DNA of 64,000 nucleotides from positions 124,001 through 188,000 of the forward strand of contig NZ_VUNZ01000002.1 in assembly GCF_008386505.1 (NCBI RefSeq), in the 5' to 3' direction. The notes below the pieces were generated by a model. The model was not told the origin of the DNA and searched no databases. It was given only the letters and a program-made list of their open reading frames with translations. Below are positions 1 to 7,952 of the stretch, one piece after another; the stretch's first letter is position 1; each line of letters begins with the position of its first letter. A program made the position numbers and the translations under genes. The stretch is from Chryseobacterium sediminis. GTDB lineage: Bacteria > Bacteroidota > Bacteroidia > Flavobacteriales > Weeksellaceae.

Positions 1-76
1 CTCCGTTTGCCATATTAGCTTGTGAATAAGGACCGATAGCTGCAGGTGCATTAACTGTGTTGATGATTTGTTTCAT
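1..76 (-). CDS. ridA: RidA family enamine/imine deaminase, N-terminal part only
   Basis: The reverse strand reads ATG at 74-76 and gives MKQIINTVNAPAAIGPYSQA before the window edge. IGPYSQA near the N-terminus is the hallmark of the YjgF/YER057c/UK114 (RidA) family, which hydrolyses reactive enamine/imine intermediates released by PLP enzymes such as threonine dehydratase. Only 25 codons are visible, so the rest of the fold and the catalytic Arg cannot be checked. It lies downstream of lptD on the same strand, 133 bases away, and has its own promoter-like sequence in that gap. Confidence 0.8.
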   Translation of the reverse strand, partial: MKQIINTVNAPAAIGPYSQANMANG

Positions 77-171
77 AGCGGATATTTATTTTTTTTCTAA
101 GGTCATATGTCATCACTTTTGCCGGTATGAAATTTCGTCAGCAGTGATTTCATTAGAATTTATTTTGGTTG

Positions 172-202
172 CAAATATAAAATTTATATTCTCAAATGCC
201 AA
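172..202 (-). promoter_or_regulatory. Bacteroidetes-type promoter for ridA
   Basis: On the reverse strand a TTG (200-202) is followed after 20 bases by TATATTTG (172-179). This fits the Bacteroidetes housekeeping consensus of TTG, 17-23 bases, TAnnTTTG. It lies about 95 bases upstream of the ridA start. Confidence 0.55.
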
Positions 203-209
203 TCTGATA

Positions 210-2795
210 TTAGAAAGGTGCATTAGGCTGAGTAAAGCTTCTGTCTTTGTACTTCAATGCGTCACTTAAGATATTGGCTTTTATCCCGATAAAGAAGTCA
301 TATACTTTATACTGTCCGAAAGGAACCCAGTTGAAATTGATTGTAAAACTTCTCTGATCCCTTGAAAAACCAATTCTTGTATATGCCAGTTCTTTAGTCA
401 CCATATCATAATGCGTACTTCCTGTGATATTCCAGAAAGGAGTCAGCTTAAGGCTTCCGTCTAATCCTATGGATGCAATTTTGTTGGCAAATCTGCTCAG
501 TCCTTTTGAGTAGGCATAATTGGCACTGATGTTTAAAGTCCATGCCTGATCAAAGTGAGCGTAATGATCATCATCAAAATAATAATTTTCATTTCGGACC
601 TCTCCTTTCGAGGAATATTTTTTAGCATAATCTGTTTTCTCTCCAAAAATTTCGCTGCTTAAAGGATAAGATAACTGAACATTGAATCCCTGTACACTGA
701 AGTGGCCGAACTGTTCTGTTCTTACCCCAGTATCCTGACCGGAAGAGAAATCTATTTTATAAGGTTCCAGCGCAAGACTGGTATTTACCGTAAGTTTATT
801 ATTAAAGAATGAAGACTGTCCGTTGATTGAAAATACAGACCAAGGGTGATCATTAGCTGCAAAGTTGTAGCTTCCTGAAAGGTTTAAAGATTCAAATATC
901 TTGATTTTTTTCACTCCTGTAGAATCACTCTTAGATTTTACTTTCATCTCGATATTGTTACCGATATTAAAACCTAAAGCGCCCTGCATTCCACTTGACG
1001 GACTTCCGATGATTCCTTTTTCAAAAATAGAGTAAGGAGTCAACGCTCCGGTTGCATTGTAATAATTTTTGTAATATCCGAAATTAGGACTTGAAAAATC
1101 CGGAGAATAAGTGAAGCTGACACTTGGAGTCATCATATGTCTTACCGCTTCTACCGCAGACCCTTTTTTAAATTTCATCATTCCGAAAAGTGTGGTCTGA
1201 AGACTGGCAGAAGTGGAGAAAGTAGAATATCCTGTAAAGTTTTTATTAATCTCATCAACCGTTACATTTTTTACCGGATCATAATATCTGTTCAGTGTTT
1301 TTGTTGTCAAAGCATTGTCGATATTGGCACTTAAACTGAAAGTGAAATATTTTGCCACTGTAGTATTGGTAGCTAATGCAATGTTGTTTTTAAGACCTGT
1401 CTGCATCTTGTCCCACATCTCTTTTTTAAACAGTTCGTTCTCCTGAGTATTAACGAAATTGGTAAGGTTGAAACCTGTATTCACAGTAATATTTTCAAGA
1501 AGCCCCTGTCTTATTCCTGTTCTTGATTTAAACAGATAAAATTGATTAATTGCTACGTTCATTTGTGGAAGACGAAGGTCTGCCAATCCCGTTGCAAAGT
1601 TTTGTGAATAAGAAGCCGTTCCTGTAATGGTAGCCGGAAGTTTCAGAAATCTTTTGGTAAGGGTTACCGTAGAGTTCTGCTGGGTATTCAAGACATTCTG
1701 GTTGAAAATATAGTTATTGTTAAGCGGGTTGTTGTAAAACTTTGTACTCACAATATCCACAGAAGCACTGAATGTAAGGAAAGGATTGGCTTTAGAATCC
1801 TGAGAGTGTGTCCAGTTGATTCTATAGGTACTGTTTTTAGTATAATCATCCAGACCTTTAATTCCTCTTACCATAGTTCCGATATCCGCTGTAAAGTTTC
1901 CGGAGTAACGGTACTTCTTCTGATAATTTACCTGAGGACGTAAATTCCAGCTTCCTTTGGTATAAATATCGGCCAAAACTTTAAGATCAAAATGTTCTCC
2001 AATTGGCTGGTAATACCCTATCCCGTTTAGGAAAAACCCTACATCTTCCCTTTCCCCGAAACTTGGAATCAGGATACCGGCAGCTCTTTTATCTGAAAAC
2101 GGTAAAATAGCAAACGGAAGATAAAGAGGTGTAGGAACCTGCTCGATAAACATCTGAATAGGTCCTGTAACGATTTGGGATTTGGCTTTGGTTTTAATCA
2201 GCTTAATATTGTAAGCTCTCATAAAATAATCCGCAGCGGTATCTTTTTTCTTAATGAAATAATCATCTGTTGTATAATCCGCTTTTCTCATCGCGAATAC
2301 GGAGTCGTTATATTTTTTTGTCTTCTGCGCTATAATTACCCCTTCACTTTCTTCTGTTCTTGCATTGAAAGCGATGGCTTGTTTGGTTTTTGTGTTATAG
2401 CTGAATTCGTTGGTTTCGTATTTTTTCCCGGCCTGTGTGGTAATTACCGGTTCAATGATTTTCCCTAAAGAGTCTTGTTTTCCTCTGGCATAGATCAGAT
2501 TTTTATTATCATCTATGGAAATATAGTCTGCATCAATCTGCATATCCTGATACTTCACCTGAGCGTTTTTGTTCAGAAAAGTCATCTTTTTGGGGATATC
2601 TCTTCTCTGATCATCAGCTTTTGTGCGAAGAACATCATCCAAAGTTTCTTTTTTTACAACTATGGTATCCTTTTTGGAAATAGTATCATTAACCGCATTT
2701 TTAGGCAATTTTTCAGGAGTTTTCTGTGCTAAAAAATTGTTAAAAATTAGGATAATTAAAATTTGTAATATATTTTTGAGGACGGTTTTGGCCAA
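210..2795 (-). CDS. lptD: LPS-assembly protein LptD (outer-membrane LPS translocon)
   Basis: An 861-residue protein with an N-terminal signal peptide (hydrophobic stretch ending near FLAQ, about residue 24). A periplasmic part follows (about 60-230), containing NAQVKYQDMQIDADYISIDD, the OstA/LptA-like start seen in LptD. The rest is a long beta-barrel (about 230-861) of alternating aromatic strands, including LPFAILPFSDKRAAGILIPS. In the family, LptD with LptE inserts lipopolysaccharide into the outer leaflet of the outer membrane. Length is normal for Bacteroidetes LptD. It is divergently transcribed from an N-acetylmuramoyl-L-alanine amidase, so two envelope-biogenesis genes share a 53-base promoter region. 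The annotation rests on domain layout and key motifs; the barrel itself is poorly conserved. Confidence 0.85.
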   Translation of the reverse strand: MAKTVLKNILQILIILIFNNFLAQKTPEKLPKNAVNDTISKKDTIVVKKETLDDVLRTKADDQRRDIPKKMTFLNKNAQVKYQDMQIDADYISIDDNKNLIYARGKQDSLGKIIEPVITTQAGKKYETNEFSYNTKTKQAIAFNARTEESEGVIIAQKTKKYNDSVFAMRKADYTTDDYFIKKKDTAADYFMRAYNIKLIKTKAKSQIVTGPIQMFIEQVPTPLYLPFAILPFSDKRAAGILIPSFGEREDVGFFLNGIGYYQPIGEHFDLKVLADIYTKGSWNLRPQVNYQKKYRYSGNFTADIGTMVRGIKGLDDYTKNSTYRINWTHSQDSKANPFLTFSASVDIVSTKFYNNPLNNNYIFNQNVLNTQQNSTVTLTKRFLKLPATITGTASYSQNFATGLADLRLPQMNVAINQFYLFKSRTGIRQGLLENITVNTGFNLTNFVNTQENELFKKEMWDKMQTGLKNNIALATNTTVAKYFTFSLSANIDNALTTKTLNRYYDPVKNVTVDEINKNFTGYSTFSTSASLQTTLFGMMKFKKGSAVEAVRHMMTPSVSFTYSPDFSSPNFGYYKNYYNATGALTPYSIFEKGIIGSPSSGMQGALGFNIGNNIEMKVKSKSDSTGVKKIKIFESLNLSGSYNFAANDHPWSVFSINGQSSFFNNKLTVNTSLALEPYKIDFSSGQDTGVRTEQFGHFSVQGFNVQLSYPLSSEIFGEKTDYAKKYSSKGEVRNENYYFDDDHYAHFDQAWTLNISANYAYSKGLSRFANKIASIGLDGSLKLTPFWNITGSTHYDMVTKELAYTRIGFSRDQRSFTINFNWVPFGQYKVYDFFIGIKANILSDALKYKDRSFTQPNAPF

Positions 2796-2848
2796 TTTTA
2801 TTATATATAATTAAGGCCCAAAATTAATATAATTTTTATAACTGTAAG
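2796..2848. promoter_or_regulatory. Divergent promoter region lptD / amidase
   Basis: The 53-base AT-rich gap separates the divergent lptD and amidase starts. The reverse strand holds a -7-like TAATTTTG at 2819-2826, 24 bases from the lptD start. No well-spaced -33 TTG is seen for it, and no equally good box is seen for the amidase. Confidence 0.4.
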
Positions 2849-4135
2849 ATGCACAAACAAAATTTTAAAATAATTTTATCATTTCTCCTTATCCTTACCA
2901 GCAACTTTATTTTCTCTCAGAAGAAGTTTACTATCGTTCTGGATGCGGGACACGGAGGAAGTGATCATGGGGCCAACAGGACCTATTCCGATATTGGAAG
3001 AGTAGCGGAAAAAGACATTACACTTGCCATTACTTTAAAAGTAGGCGCAATGTTAGAAAAAAACAGAGACTTCAAAGTAATATATACCCGTAAGATTGAC
3101 GAGTACCCTTCTCTATCTGACAGGACCAATCTGGCCAACAGGAGCAAAGCAGATCTTTTTGTATCCATTCACTGTAATTCTTCCCAAAGACCTACAGCTT
3201 ATGGTACAGAAACATATGTACAGGGACCTAACCAGAATAACGAAAATCTTGAGGTAGCCAAAAGGGAAAATGACGTGATCTTTCTGGATGAAAAAGATAA
3301 GCAGACCTTCGGATCTTACAATCCTGATTCTCCGGAGTCATTAATTGCCTTAAAACTTCAACAGAGCAAATATCTGGAGTCCAGTCTTCTTTTGGGAGGG
3401 TTGGTAGAAGATAACTTTGTAAATAAAGACAAGCGTTCTTCAAGAGGTGTTTTCCAAAAGAACCTTCACGTTCTCCGTATGAATGCCATGCCATCTGTAC
3501 TGATAGAAACCGGTTTCATCAATCATCCTGAGGAAAGCCATTATATTGCTTCAGACAAAGGACAGACTGAAATTGCAGAAAGTATTTACAACGCTATTAT
3601 TGATTATAAAAAAGCAGTTGACAGAAAATCGGGAGGTTCTTTCTCTGTAAAAAAACCAGAACCGGAAAAACCAGCAGAAGTTCCTTTGAAGAATGATTTC
3701 AGAATCTTATTGATGAGTTCACCTACGAAATACAATGAAAATGATCCGGCTCTTAAGGGACTGAATTACATCCTTACTCTTAAGGAGAACGGACAATACA
3801 AGTATTATTATGCTGTGACCAATATGGCCTCTGTAAAAGATATTAATCTTAAGACAGCTAAGGATGCTGGCTTTAGAAATGCTTTTGCTGTAGGATTTAT
3901 GCCTAATCAAAGGATTAACATGGGCTATTATACAATAGAGCTATACTCTGGAGATAAACTGAACGGTAATTCTTACATCCTTCAGAACCTGAAAGATGTG
4001 GAAAGAGAGAAAGACAATGGCGTTTTTTATTATACCTATGGAAAAGTATACACGTTAGAAGATGCGGCTAAGCTTCAAAAGGAACTTGAAGCTAAAGGTA
4101 TCAAAAACACGGTGATACAAAAAGTGTATAAATAA
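2849..4135 (+). CDS. N-acetylmuramoyl-L-alanine amidase (Amidase_3) with C-terminal SPOR-like domain
   Basis: A 428-residue secreted peptidoglycan hydrolase. Residues 1-23 form a signal peptide. The Amidase_3 catalytic domain (about 27-250) has the zinc-binding and catalytic motifs: VLDAGHGGSDHG (His), EKDITLAITLKVG (Glu), FVSIHCNSS (His, about 108) and LIETGFINHPEE (Glu, about 218). Such enzymes cleave the bond between MurNAc and the stem peptide, usually during cell separation. A Pro/Glu-rich linker (about 262-280) leads to a C-terminal domain (about 285-428) ending in YTLEDAAKLQKELEAKGIKN, which resembles a SPOR domain that binds septal denuded glycan. It is immediately followed by a tRNA-Glu gene. 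Confidence 0.88.
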   Translation: MHKQNFKIILSFLLILTSNFIFSQKKFTIVLDAGHGGSDHGANRTYSDIGRVAEKDITLAITLKVGAMLEKNRDFKVIYTRKIDEYPSLSDRTNLANRSKADLFVSIHCNSSQRPTAYGTETYVQGPNQNNENLEVAKRENDVIFLDEKDKQTFGSYNPDSPESLIALKLQQSKYLESSLLLGGLVEDNFVNKDKRSSRGVFQKNLHVLRMNAMPSVLIETGFINHPEESHYIASDKGQTEIAESIYNAIIDYKKAVDRKSGGSFSVKKPEPEKPAEVPLKNDFRILLMSSPTKYNENDPALKGLNYILTLKENGQYKYYYAVTNMASVKDINLKTAKDAGFRNAFAVGFMPNQRINMGYYTIELYSGDKLNGNSYILQNLKDVEREKDNGVFYYTYGKVYTLEDAAKLQKELEAKGIKNTVIQKVYK

Positions 4136-4150
4136 TTAAAAAAAATAATT

Positions 4151-4180
4151 TTGAAGTTAAAAAGTTAATGATTACTTTTG
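4151..4180 (+). promoter_or_regulatory. Promoter of the first tRNA-Glu
   Basis: TTG at 4151-4153, a 19-base spacer, and TACTTTTG at 4173-4180 match the Bacteroidetes sigma-A consensus well. The box ends 14 bases before the tRNA. Confidence 0.7.
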
Positions 4181-4194
4181 CAACCTCAAAATTT

Positions 4195-4266
4195 GGCCTA
4201 TTCGTCTAGTGGTCAGGACTCAAGATTTTCATTCTTGCAACAGGGGTTCGATTCCCCTATAGGCTA
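4195..4266 (+). tRNA. tRNA-Glu (anticodon TTC), divergent isodecoder
   Basis: A 72-base cloverleaf. The acceptor stem is GGCCTAT / ATAGGCT with a G-U at position 1-72. The anticodon stem CAAGA/TCTTG carries loop TTTTCAT with anticodon TTC. The T-arm includes GGTTCGATTCC. No CCA is encoded. It differs from the three identical tRNA-Glu copies downstream in the acceptor and anticodon stems and the D-loop. Confidence 0.95.
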
Positions 4267-4275
4267 CAAACTCAT

Positions 4276-4303
4276 AAACCTTTAACGAATCCGTTAAAGG
4301 TTT
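4276..4303 (+). terminator. Intrinsic terminator after tRNA-Glu
   Basis: A 12-bp stem (4276-4287 with 4292-4303) with loop AATC, followed by more T residues, starts 10 bases after the tRNA. Confidence 0.8.
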
Positions 4304-4307
4304 TTTT

Positions 4308-4638
4308 ATGGTTTATGTTCTGCTGTATTTTACTTTTAAAATCAGCTTGGTTATTTTTGAGAATACTTTTAAGATTAATATTCTCCGGTTTTTTATAATG
4401 GTTTGAAGAAATTATCAGGAATTATAACATTCTAACAACCTGAAAACGACTATTCTTATAATATAGAGTGTTTACTTTTAGCGCAAATATTCATTCTATT
4501 TACGTTATATCCTACAAAAGCATTATATTTGCAAAAATTTTTAACCATAATTGTTCACACAAATATGGTAACACTGATGAAAAATATTATTGATAAATCA
4601 TTGTTTGTAGTTTTCTACAGGCTATCAAATTTTATATC
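4308..4638. other. Intergenic stretch, no gene seen
   Basis: AT-rich sequence between the tRNA terminator and the small gene at 4639. The only signal found is a -7-like TATATTTG at 4524-4531 on the + strand, which could drive the downstream gene through a leader of about 100 bases. No convincing ORF, RNA or repeat was recognised. Confidence 0.5.
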
Positions 4639-4959
4639 ATGCCGGATTTAAAAATACAAGAAGCGAAATTGCTTTTTAAGAAAATCCACTCTAACCCAAA
4701 AAGTTATGATTTACAAATCAATGAAGACGGGATTACAGGCAAAGATGATAAAATCAGTTTCAGACTTTACAGGACTGGAGAAAGGGTTGCTTTTGAGGTA
4801 ACAATTGACGGACTCACTTTCACCAATACCACTGGAGAATGGAACAATGCATTGATCATGCTGGGAAATACGATCAAAAAATTAGAAAAAGAACAAGAAA
4901 ATTTAAAAATAGAACAAGCAATAGATAAGCTTAGAAAGTACCTTTCAGAAGAAAATTAA
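4639..4959 (+). CDS. Small conserved-type hypothetical protein, 106 aa
   Basis: A 106-residue soluble protein without signal peptide or membrane segment. The first two thirds look like a small beta-rich fold (DLQINEDGITGKDDKISFRL, then VAFEVTIDGLTFTN). The C-terminus (about 72-106) is a charged helix, KKLEKEQENLKIEQAIDKLR, probably a coiled coil. The start ATG at 4639 lies about 110 bases after a TATATTTG box (4524-4531), and the gene is followed by the rpsT promoter. I do not recognise the family. Codon use and position between housekeeping genes suggest a real gene; the function is unknown. Confidence 0.7.
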   Translation: MPDLKIQEAKLLFKKIHSNPKSYDLQINEDGITGKDDKISFRLYRTGERVAFEVTIDGLTFTNTTGEWNNALIMLGNTIKKLEKEQENLKIEQAIDKLRKYLSEEN

Positions 4960-4976
4960 AATTTTTGAAAATAAAT

Positions 4977-5007
4977 TTGGTAGTTTTAAAAAAAGTTTAT
5001 AGTTTTG
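4977..5007 (+). promoter_or_regulatory. Promoter of rpsT
   Basis: TTG at 4977-4979, a 20-base spacer, and TAGTTTTG at 5000-5007, ending 18 bases before the rpsT ATG. This is a standard Bacteroidetes promoter layout with a very short leader. Confidence 0.65.
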
Positions 5008-5025
5008 CACTCACATTTAAACGAT

Positions 5026-5280
5026 ATGGCAAATCATAAATCAGCACTAAAGAGAATCAGACAAAACGAAACTAGAAGACTTCGTAACAGATATTACCAC
5101 AAGACTGCTAGAACAGCTTTAAAAGCTTTAAGAAATGAAGAGAACAAAGCTGCTGCTACAGAACAACTGCCAAAAGTTATCGCTTTATTGGATAAATTAG
5201 CTAAGAAAAATATTATCCACAAGAACAAAGCTGCTAACTTGAAAAGCAAATTGACAAAGCACGTTAATAAATTAGCGTAA
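5026..5280 (+). CDS. rpsT: 30S ribosomal protein S20
   Basis: An 84-residue, Lys/Arg-rich helical protein beginning [20 protein letters not shown], which is diagnostic of bacterial S20, a primary 16S rRNA binder in the small-subunit body. An in-frame start 21 bases upstream (5005) is rejected because it would add MHSHLND and would overlap the promoter -7 box. The Lys-rich C-terminus ([20 protein letters not shown]) is typical. Length matches the family (84-90). It is followed after 10 bases by a tRNA-Glu gene, so it may be co-transcribed with the tRNA array. Confidence 0.95.
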   Translation: MANHKSALKRIRQNETRRLRNRYYHKTARTALKALRNEENKAAATEQLPKVIALLDKLAKKNIIHKNKAANLKSKLTKHVNKLA

Positions 5281-5290
5281 AAATATAGCT

Positions 5291-5362
5291 GGCCCGTTCG
5301 TCTATCGGTTAGGACCTCAGATTTTCATTCTGGTAAGAGGGGTTCGATTCCCCTACGGGCTA
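5291..5362 (+). tRNA. tRNA-Glu (TTC), copy 1 of 3 identical
   Basis: A 72-base cloverleaf with acceptor GGCCCGT / ACGGGCT, anticodon loop TTTTCAT (anticodon TTC) and T-arm GGTTCGATTCC. It starts 10 bases after the rpsT stop. CCA is not encoded. Confidence 0.95.
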
Positions 5363-5445
5363 CTTACATCTTATAAGACCACTGTAACAACGGTGGTTTT
5401 ATAAAGATCACAGTAGAAAAAAGCTATATTAAAATAAATCTAACC

Positions 5446-5517
5446 GGCCCGTTCGTCTATCGGTTAGGACCTCAGATTTTCATTCTGGTAAGAGGGGTTC
5501 GATTCCCCTACGGGCTA
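5446..5517 (+). tRNA. tRNA-Glu (TTC), copy 2 of 3 identical
   Basis: Base-for-base identical to the copy at 5291-5362. The spacer between them is 83 bases and does not repeat. Confidence 0.95.
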
Positions 5518-5583
5518 CAAGATTAAGAGTTGATACTTATAAAAACAAAAGCTAACACATTATTTCGGTAATGGAAGATAGAG

Positions 5584-5655
5584 GGCCCGTTCGTCTATCG
5601 GTTAGGACCTCAGATTTTCATTCTGGTAAGAGGGGTTCGATTCCCCTACGGGCTA
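5584..5655 (+). tRNA. tRNA-Glu (TTC), copy 3 of 3 identical
   Basis: Identical to the two preceding copies, with a 66-base spacer before it. A terminator follows directly. Confidence 0.95.
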
Positions 5656-5656
5656 C

Positions 5657-5682
5657 AAAAGGACTTTTTCGGAAGTCCTTTT
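5657..5682 (+). terminator. Terminator of the rpsT/tRNA-Glu array
   Basis: A 10-bp stem (5657-5666 with 5673-5682) and a T-rich tail (TTTTTCGTTTTTTA) just after the third tRNA. Confidence 0.75.
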
Positions 5683-6002
5683 TCGTTTTTTATACTTACT
5701 ATTCAGACAATCTTTATCCGACAATATCTTATTCTTTTTATCATCGGAACTTCTGAATCACTGCACTACCCTCTCATTTTGGGAATCCTTCATTGAATTA
5801 CACCTGACAATTTCAATAAGAGCTGTTCTTCAATTATTACATGTAACTCTTATAAAATCCAAACAATCCATATCCTGTGTTCCCCCCATAACAGAGGTAT
5901 ATTAAATTTCATTAAAAATATCACCAATTATAGAAATATTATTTTTTACTTGCTCTTTTAATCCTTAAATTTGGCTAAAACTATTACACTAAAATAAATA
6001 AC
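5683..6002. other. Intergenic stretch, no gene seen
   Basis: 320 bases of AT-rich sequence before the first T9SS protein gene. Only a -7-like TAAATTTG at 5966-5973, 29 bases before the next ATG, was recognised; a well-spaced TTG was not found. Confidence 0.45.
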
Positions 6003-6776
6003 ATGAAAATTAATTTACTATTGGGAAACCGATTCTCTTTTAAGGCTGGGTTAATGGCCTTATTTCTATTTTCAGCCAGCACATTCTCTTTTGCTCAAAA
6101 CAGAATTTATGCGCATGCTCAAAGCTCTGGTGTATTTGGAGTAGCATGCCTGGAATGCCGTATTGATAATCCTTTAAATGCGGTTGGGTATAACGAAGAT
6201 GACTATTCAACAATGGTATTAGGAACAGCTTTGTTAGGAGGAATTCAGCAAACACTGATCTTCCCAGACCTTAGATCAGACACAAGGCTGGTGGTAGGAA
6301 TTGGGACAGACAACATTCCATTATCTGTGCAATTATTAAGCGGAGTAACTCTTGAAACTATGAATGGGGGTACTTCTAATGACGACCGCAGAACGATAGA
6401 TGTAAGCCTTCTTAAACTGGGAGCAATACCCAACAGAGGTACAGTAGAATTCAAGCCGGCAAAACCTTATGACGGGATAAGAATAGGATTAACTGGAGGT
6501 GTATTAAGTCTGGGCGGAGGATTCAGAATTTATTATGCTTACCAGGACCCACTGATCAACATAATGGCTCACAGTCAAAACGGTCAGGTTACTCTTGAAG
6601 GAAATGTTCCTGTAGAAGGCTCAGAAGTCACCTTATACAATACTTCCGGAAAAGAAGTATTCCGTTCAACTTTAAAATCAAACACTTTTGAACCAAGACA
6701 GTCTGAAGGTATTTATATTATGAATGTACAAACTAAAGAAGGAAAAACATATTCAAGAAAAATTTTAATAAAATAA
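6003..6776 (+). CDS. Secreted protein with T9SS type A sorting domain, paralogue 1
   Basis: A 257-residue protein. It has a long signal peptide (residues 1-31, ending SFAQ), a beta-rich central domain (about 35-178) with a conserved CLECRIDNPLNAVG segment containing two Cys, and a type IX secretion C-terminal domain. The last ~75 residues read GQVTLEGNVPVEGSEVTLYNTSGKEV and end YSRKILIK, the pattern recognised and processed by the T9SS. It should therefore be exported across both membranes and released or anchored at the surface. The gene at 6999 is a close paralogue. The function of the central domain is unknown. A Bacteroidetes -7 box lies at 5966-5973. Confidence 0.82.
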   Translation: MKINLLLGNRFSFKAGLMALFLFSASTFSFAQNRIYAHAQSSGVFGVACLECRIDNPLNAVGYNEDDYSTMVLGTALLGGIQQTLIFPDLRSDTRLVVGIGTDNIPLSVQLLSGVTLETMNGGTSNDDRRTIDVSLLKLGAIPNRGTVEFKPAKPYDGIRIGLTGGVLSLGGGFRIYYAYQDPLINIMAHSQNGQVTLEGNVPVEGSEVTLYNTSGKEVFRSTLKSNTFEPRQSEGIYIMNVQTKEGKTYSRKILIK

Positions 6777-6795
6777 TTAAATAAGCGATAGAATA

Positions 6796-6829
6796 AATGT
6801 GGCAGAAATTTTAGCTGCCGCATTTTTTT
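6796..6829 (+). terminator. Terminator after first T9SS paralogue
   Basis: A 10-bp stem with one G-U pair (6796-6805 with 6815-6824) followed by a run of T. Confidence 0.7.
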
Positions 6830-6998
6830 ACATTCATTTTCAGAGAAGTACGAAAAACAATTCATTAAATAAAAACAAATCCATAATCATAAATATCAAC
6901 AAATCATTAACAAATCACATAAATATGAAATAAAATAAGCAACATAATCATTTTATTTATAAATTTACAAAAAACTAAAATCCAAAATTTTTCTACAT

Positions 6999-7787
6999 AT
7001 GAAAACTTATTTATTACTTGGCCAACGCACAATGAAAGCTGCAGTTTTGGCATCATTCCTATTTTTAACAGGCACAATGTCTTTTGCACAGATTGTGAAA
7101 ACCTATGCAAGCAGCCAAACCAATCAGGTATTGGGAGTATGCTTAGGTTGCGGAGTATTGAATCCTCAAAATGCAGTAGGAAGTAACGAAACTGACTACT
7201 CTACGATCCAGGTCTCAGTAGGTCTTTTGGCAAGAACGGAACAGACTTTGATTTTCTCAACGACCAATATCGCCAACAACACCAATAAGCTTGTTATTGG
7301 AATTGGTTCAAACGGTACTCCACTATCCGCTCAGGTATTGGGAAGTGTATCGATTGAAACATTTAATGGTGATGTGTCTAACAATGACTCTCAAAGTCTT
7401 AACAATAATATCATCAACCTTGGAGCCGGAGATCCCAGCAAAGGTGAAATTGAACTTACCATGAATATTCCTTTTGACCGTGTCAAGATCAATGTGAATT
7501 CAGGGCTACTGAGTCTTGGCGGAGAACTTAGAGTATACTATGGTTATCAGTACAAAGATCCGTTCATCAATTTCATGGCTCACAGTGAGAATGGGCAGTT
7601 TACTCTTGACAAAAATATTTCTGCACAAGGTTCGGAGGTTACTCTTACCAATACTTCAGGAAAAGAAGTATTCCGTTCCAAGCTGACATCAAATACATTT
7701 GAAACAAAGCAGCCACAAGGAGTATATATCATGAACCTTACTACAAAAGAAGGTAAAACTTATTCTAAAAAGGTGATCATCAAATAA
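6999..7787 (+). CDS. Secreted protein with T9SS type A sorting domain, paralogue 2
   Basis: A 262-residue paralogue of the protein at 6003. It shares the signal peptide layout (ends SFAQ), the YASSQTNQVLGVCLGCGVLNPQNAVGSNETDYST block that aligns with YAHAQSSGVFGVACLECRIDNPLNAVG in the first copy, and a near-identical C-terminal sorting domain with NTSGKEVFRS and YSKKVIIK. The paired Cys become CLGC here. It is transcribed alone between two hairpins. The pair looks like a tandem duplication that has diverged in the central domain; the T9SS signals are conserved best. The molecular function is unknown. Confidence 0.82.
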   Translation: MKTYLLLGQRTMKAAVLASFLFLTGTMSFAQIVKTYASSQTNQVLGVCLGCGVLNPQNAVGSNETDYSTIQVSVGLLARTEQTLIFSTTNIANNTNKLVIGIGSNGTPLSAQVLGSVSIETFNGDVSNNDSQSLNNNIINLGAGDPSKGEIELTMNIPFDRVKINVNSGLLSLGGELRVYYGYQYKDPFINFMAHSENGQFTLDKNISAQGSEVTLTNTSGKEVFRSKLTSNTFETKQPQGVYIMNLTTKEGKTYSKKVIIK

Positions 7788-7806
7788 GAAAGATTCATAA
7801 CAAATC

Positions 7807-7842
7807 AAACCCGGCAAGCTTTTCAAGCTTGCCGGGTTTTTT
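7807..7842 (+). terminator. Strong terminator after second T9SS paralogue
   Basis: A 15-bp GC-rich stem (7807-7821 with 7825-7839), loop TTC, then T residues. Confidence 0.85.
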
Positions 7843-7891
7843 TAGGAGTAATGTAGTCCTGTTTATACTAAAATATATCTTTCATTTCATT

Positions 7892-7921
7892 AAAAAACCC
7901 TAACCAAAAACGGCCAGGGTT
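7892..7921 (-). terminator. Terminator of the B12-uptake operon
   Basis: On the reverse strand, arm AACCCTGGCC pairs with GGTTAGGGTT and is followed by a T run. It lies 32 bases after the last operon gene. Confidence 0.7.
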
Positions 7922-7952
7922 ATATTAACAAGATTTGCTATCTAAAATAGTC

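Noticed and set aside
57..269. 70-codon + strand frame across the lptD/ridA gap
   Set aside because: It overlaps the lptD 3' end and the ridA promoter; its residues are hydrophobic/aromatic without domain, typical of an antisense frame.
5571..5756. 61-codon + strand frame after tRNA-Glu copy 2
   Set aside because: It runs straight through the third tRNA-Glu gene and its terminator, so it is not a protein.
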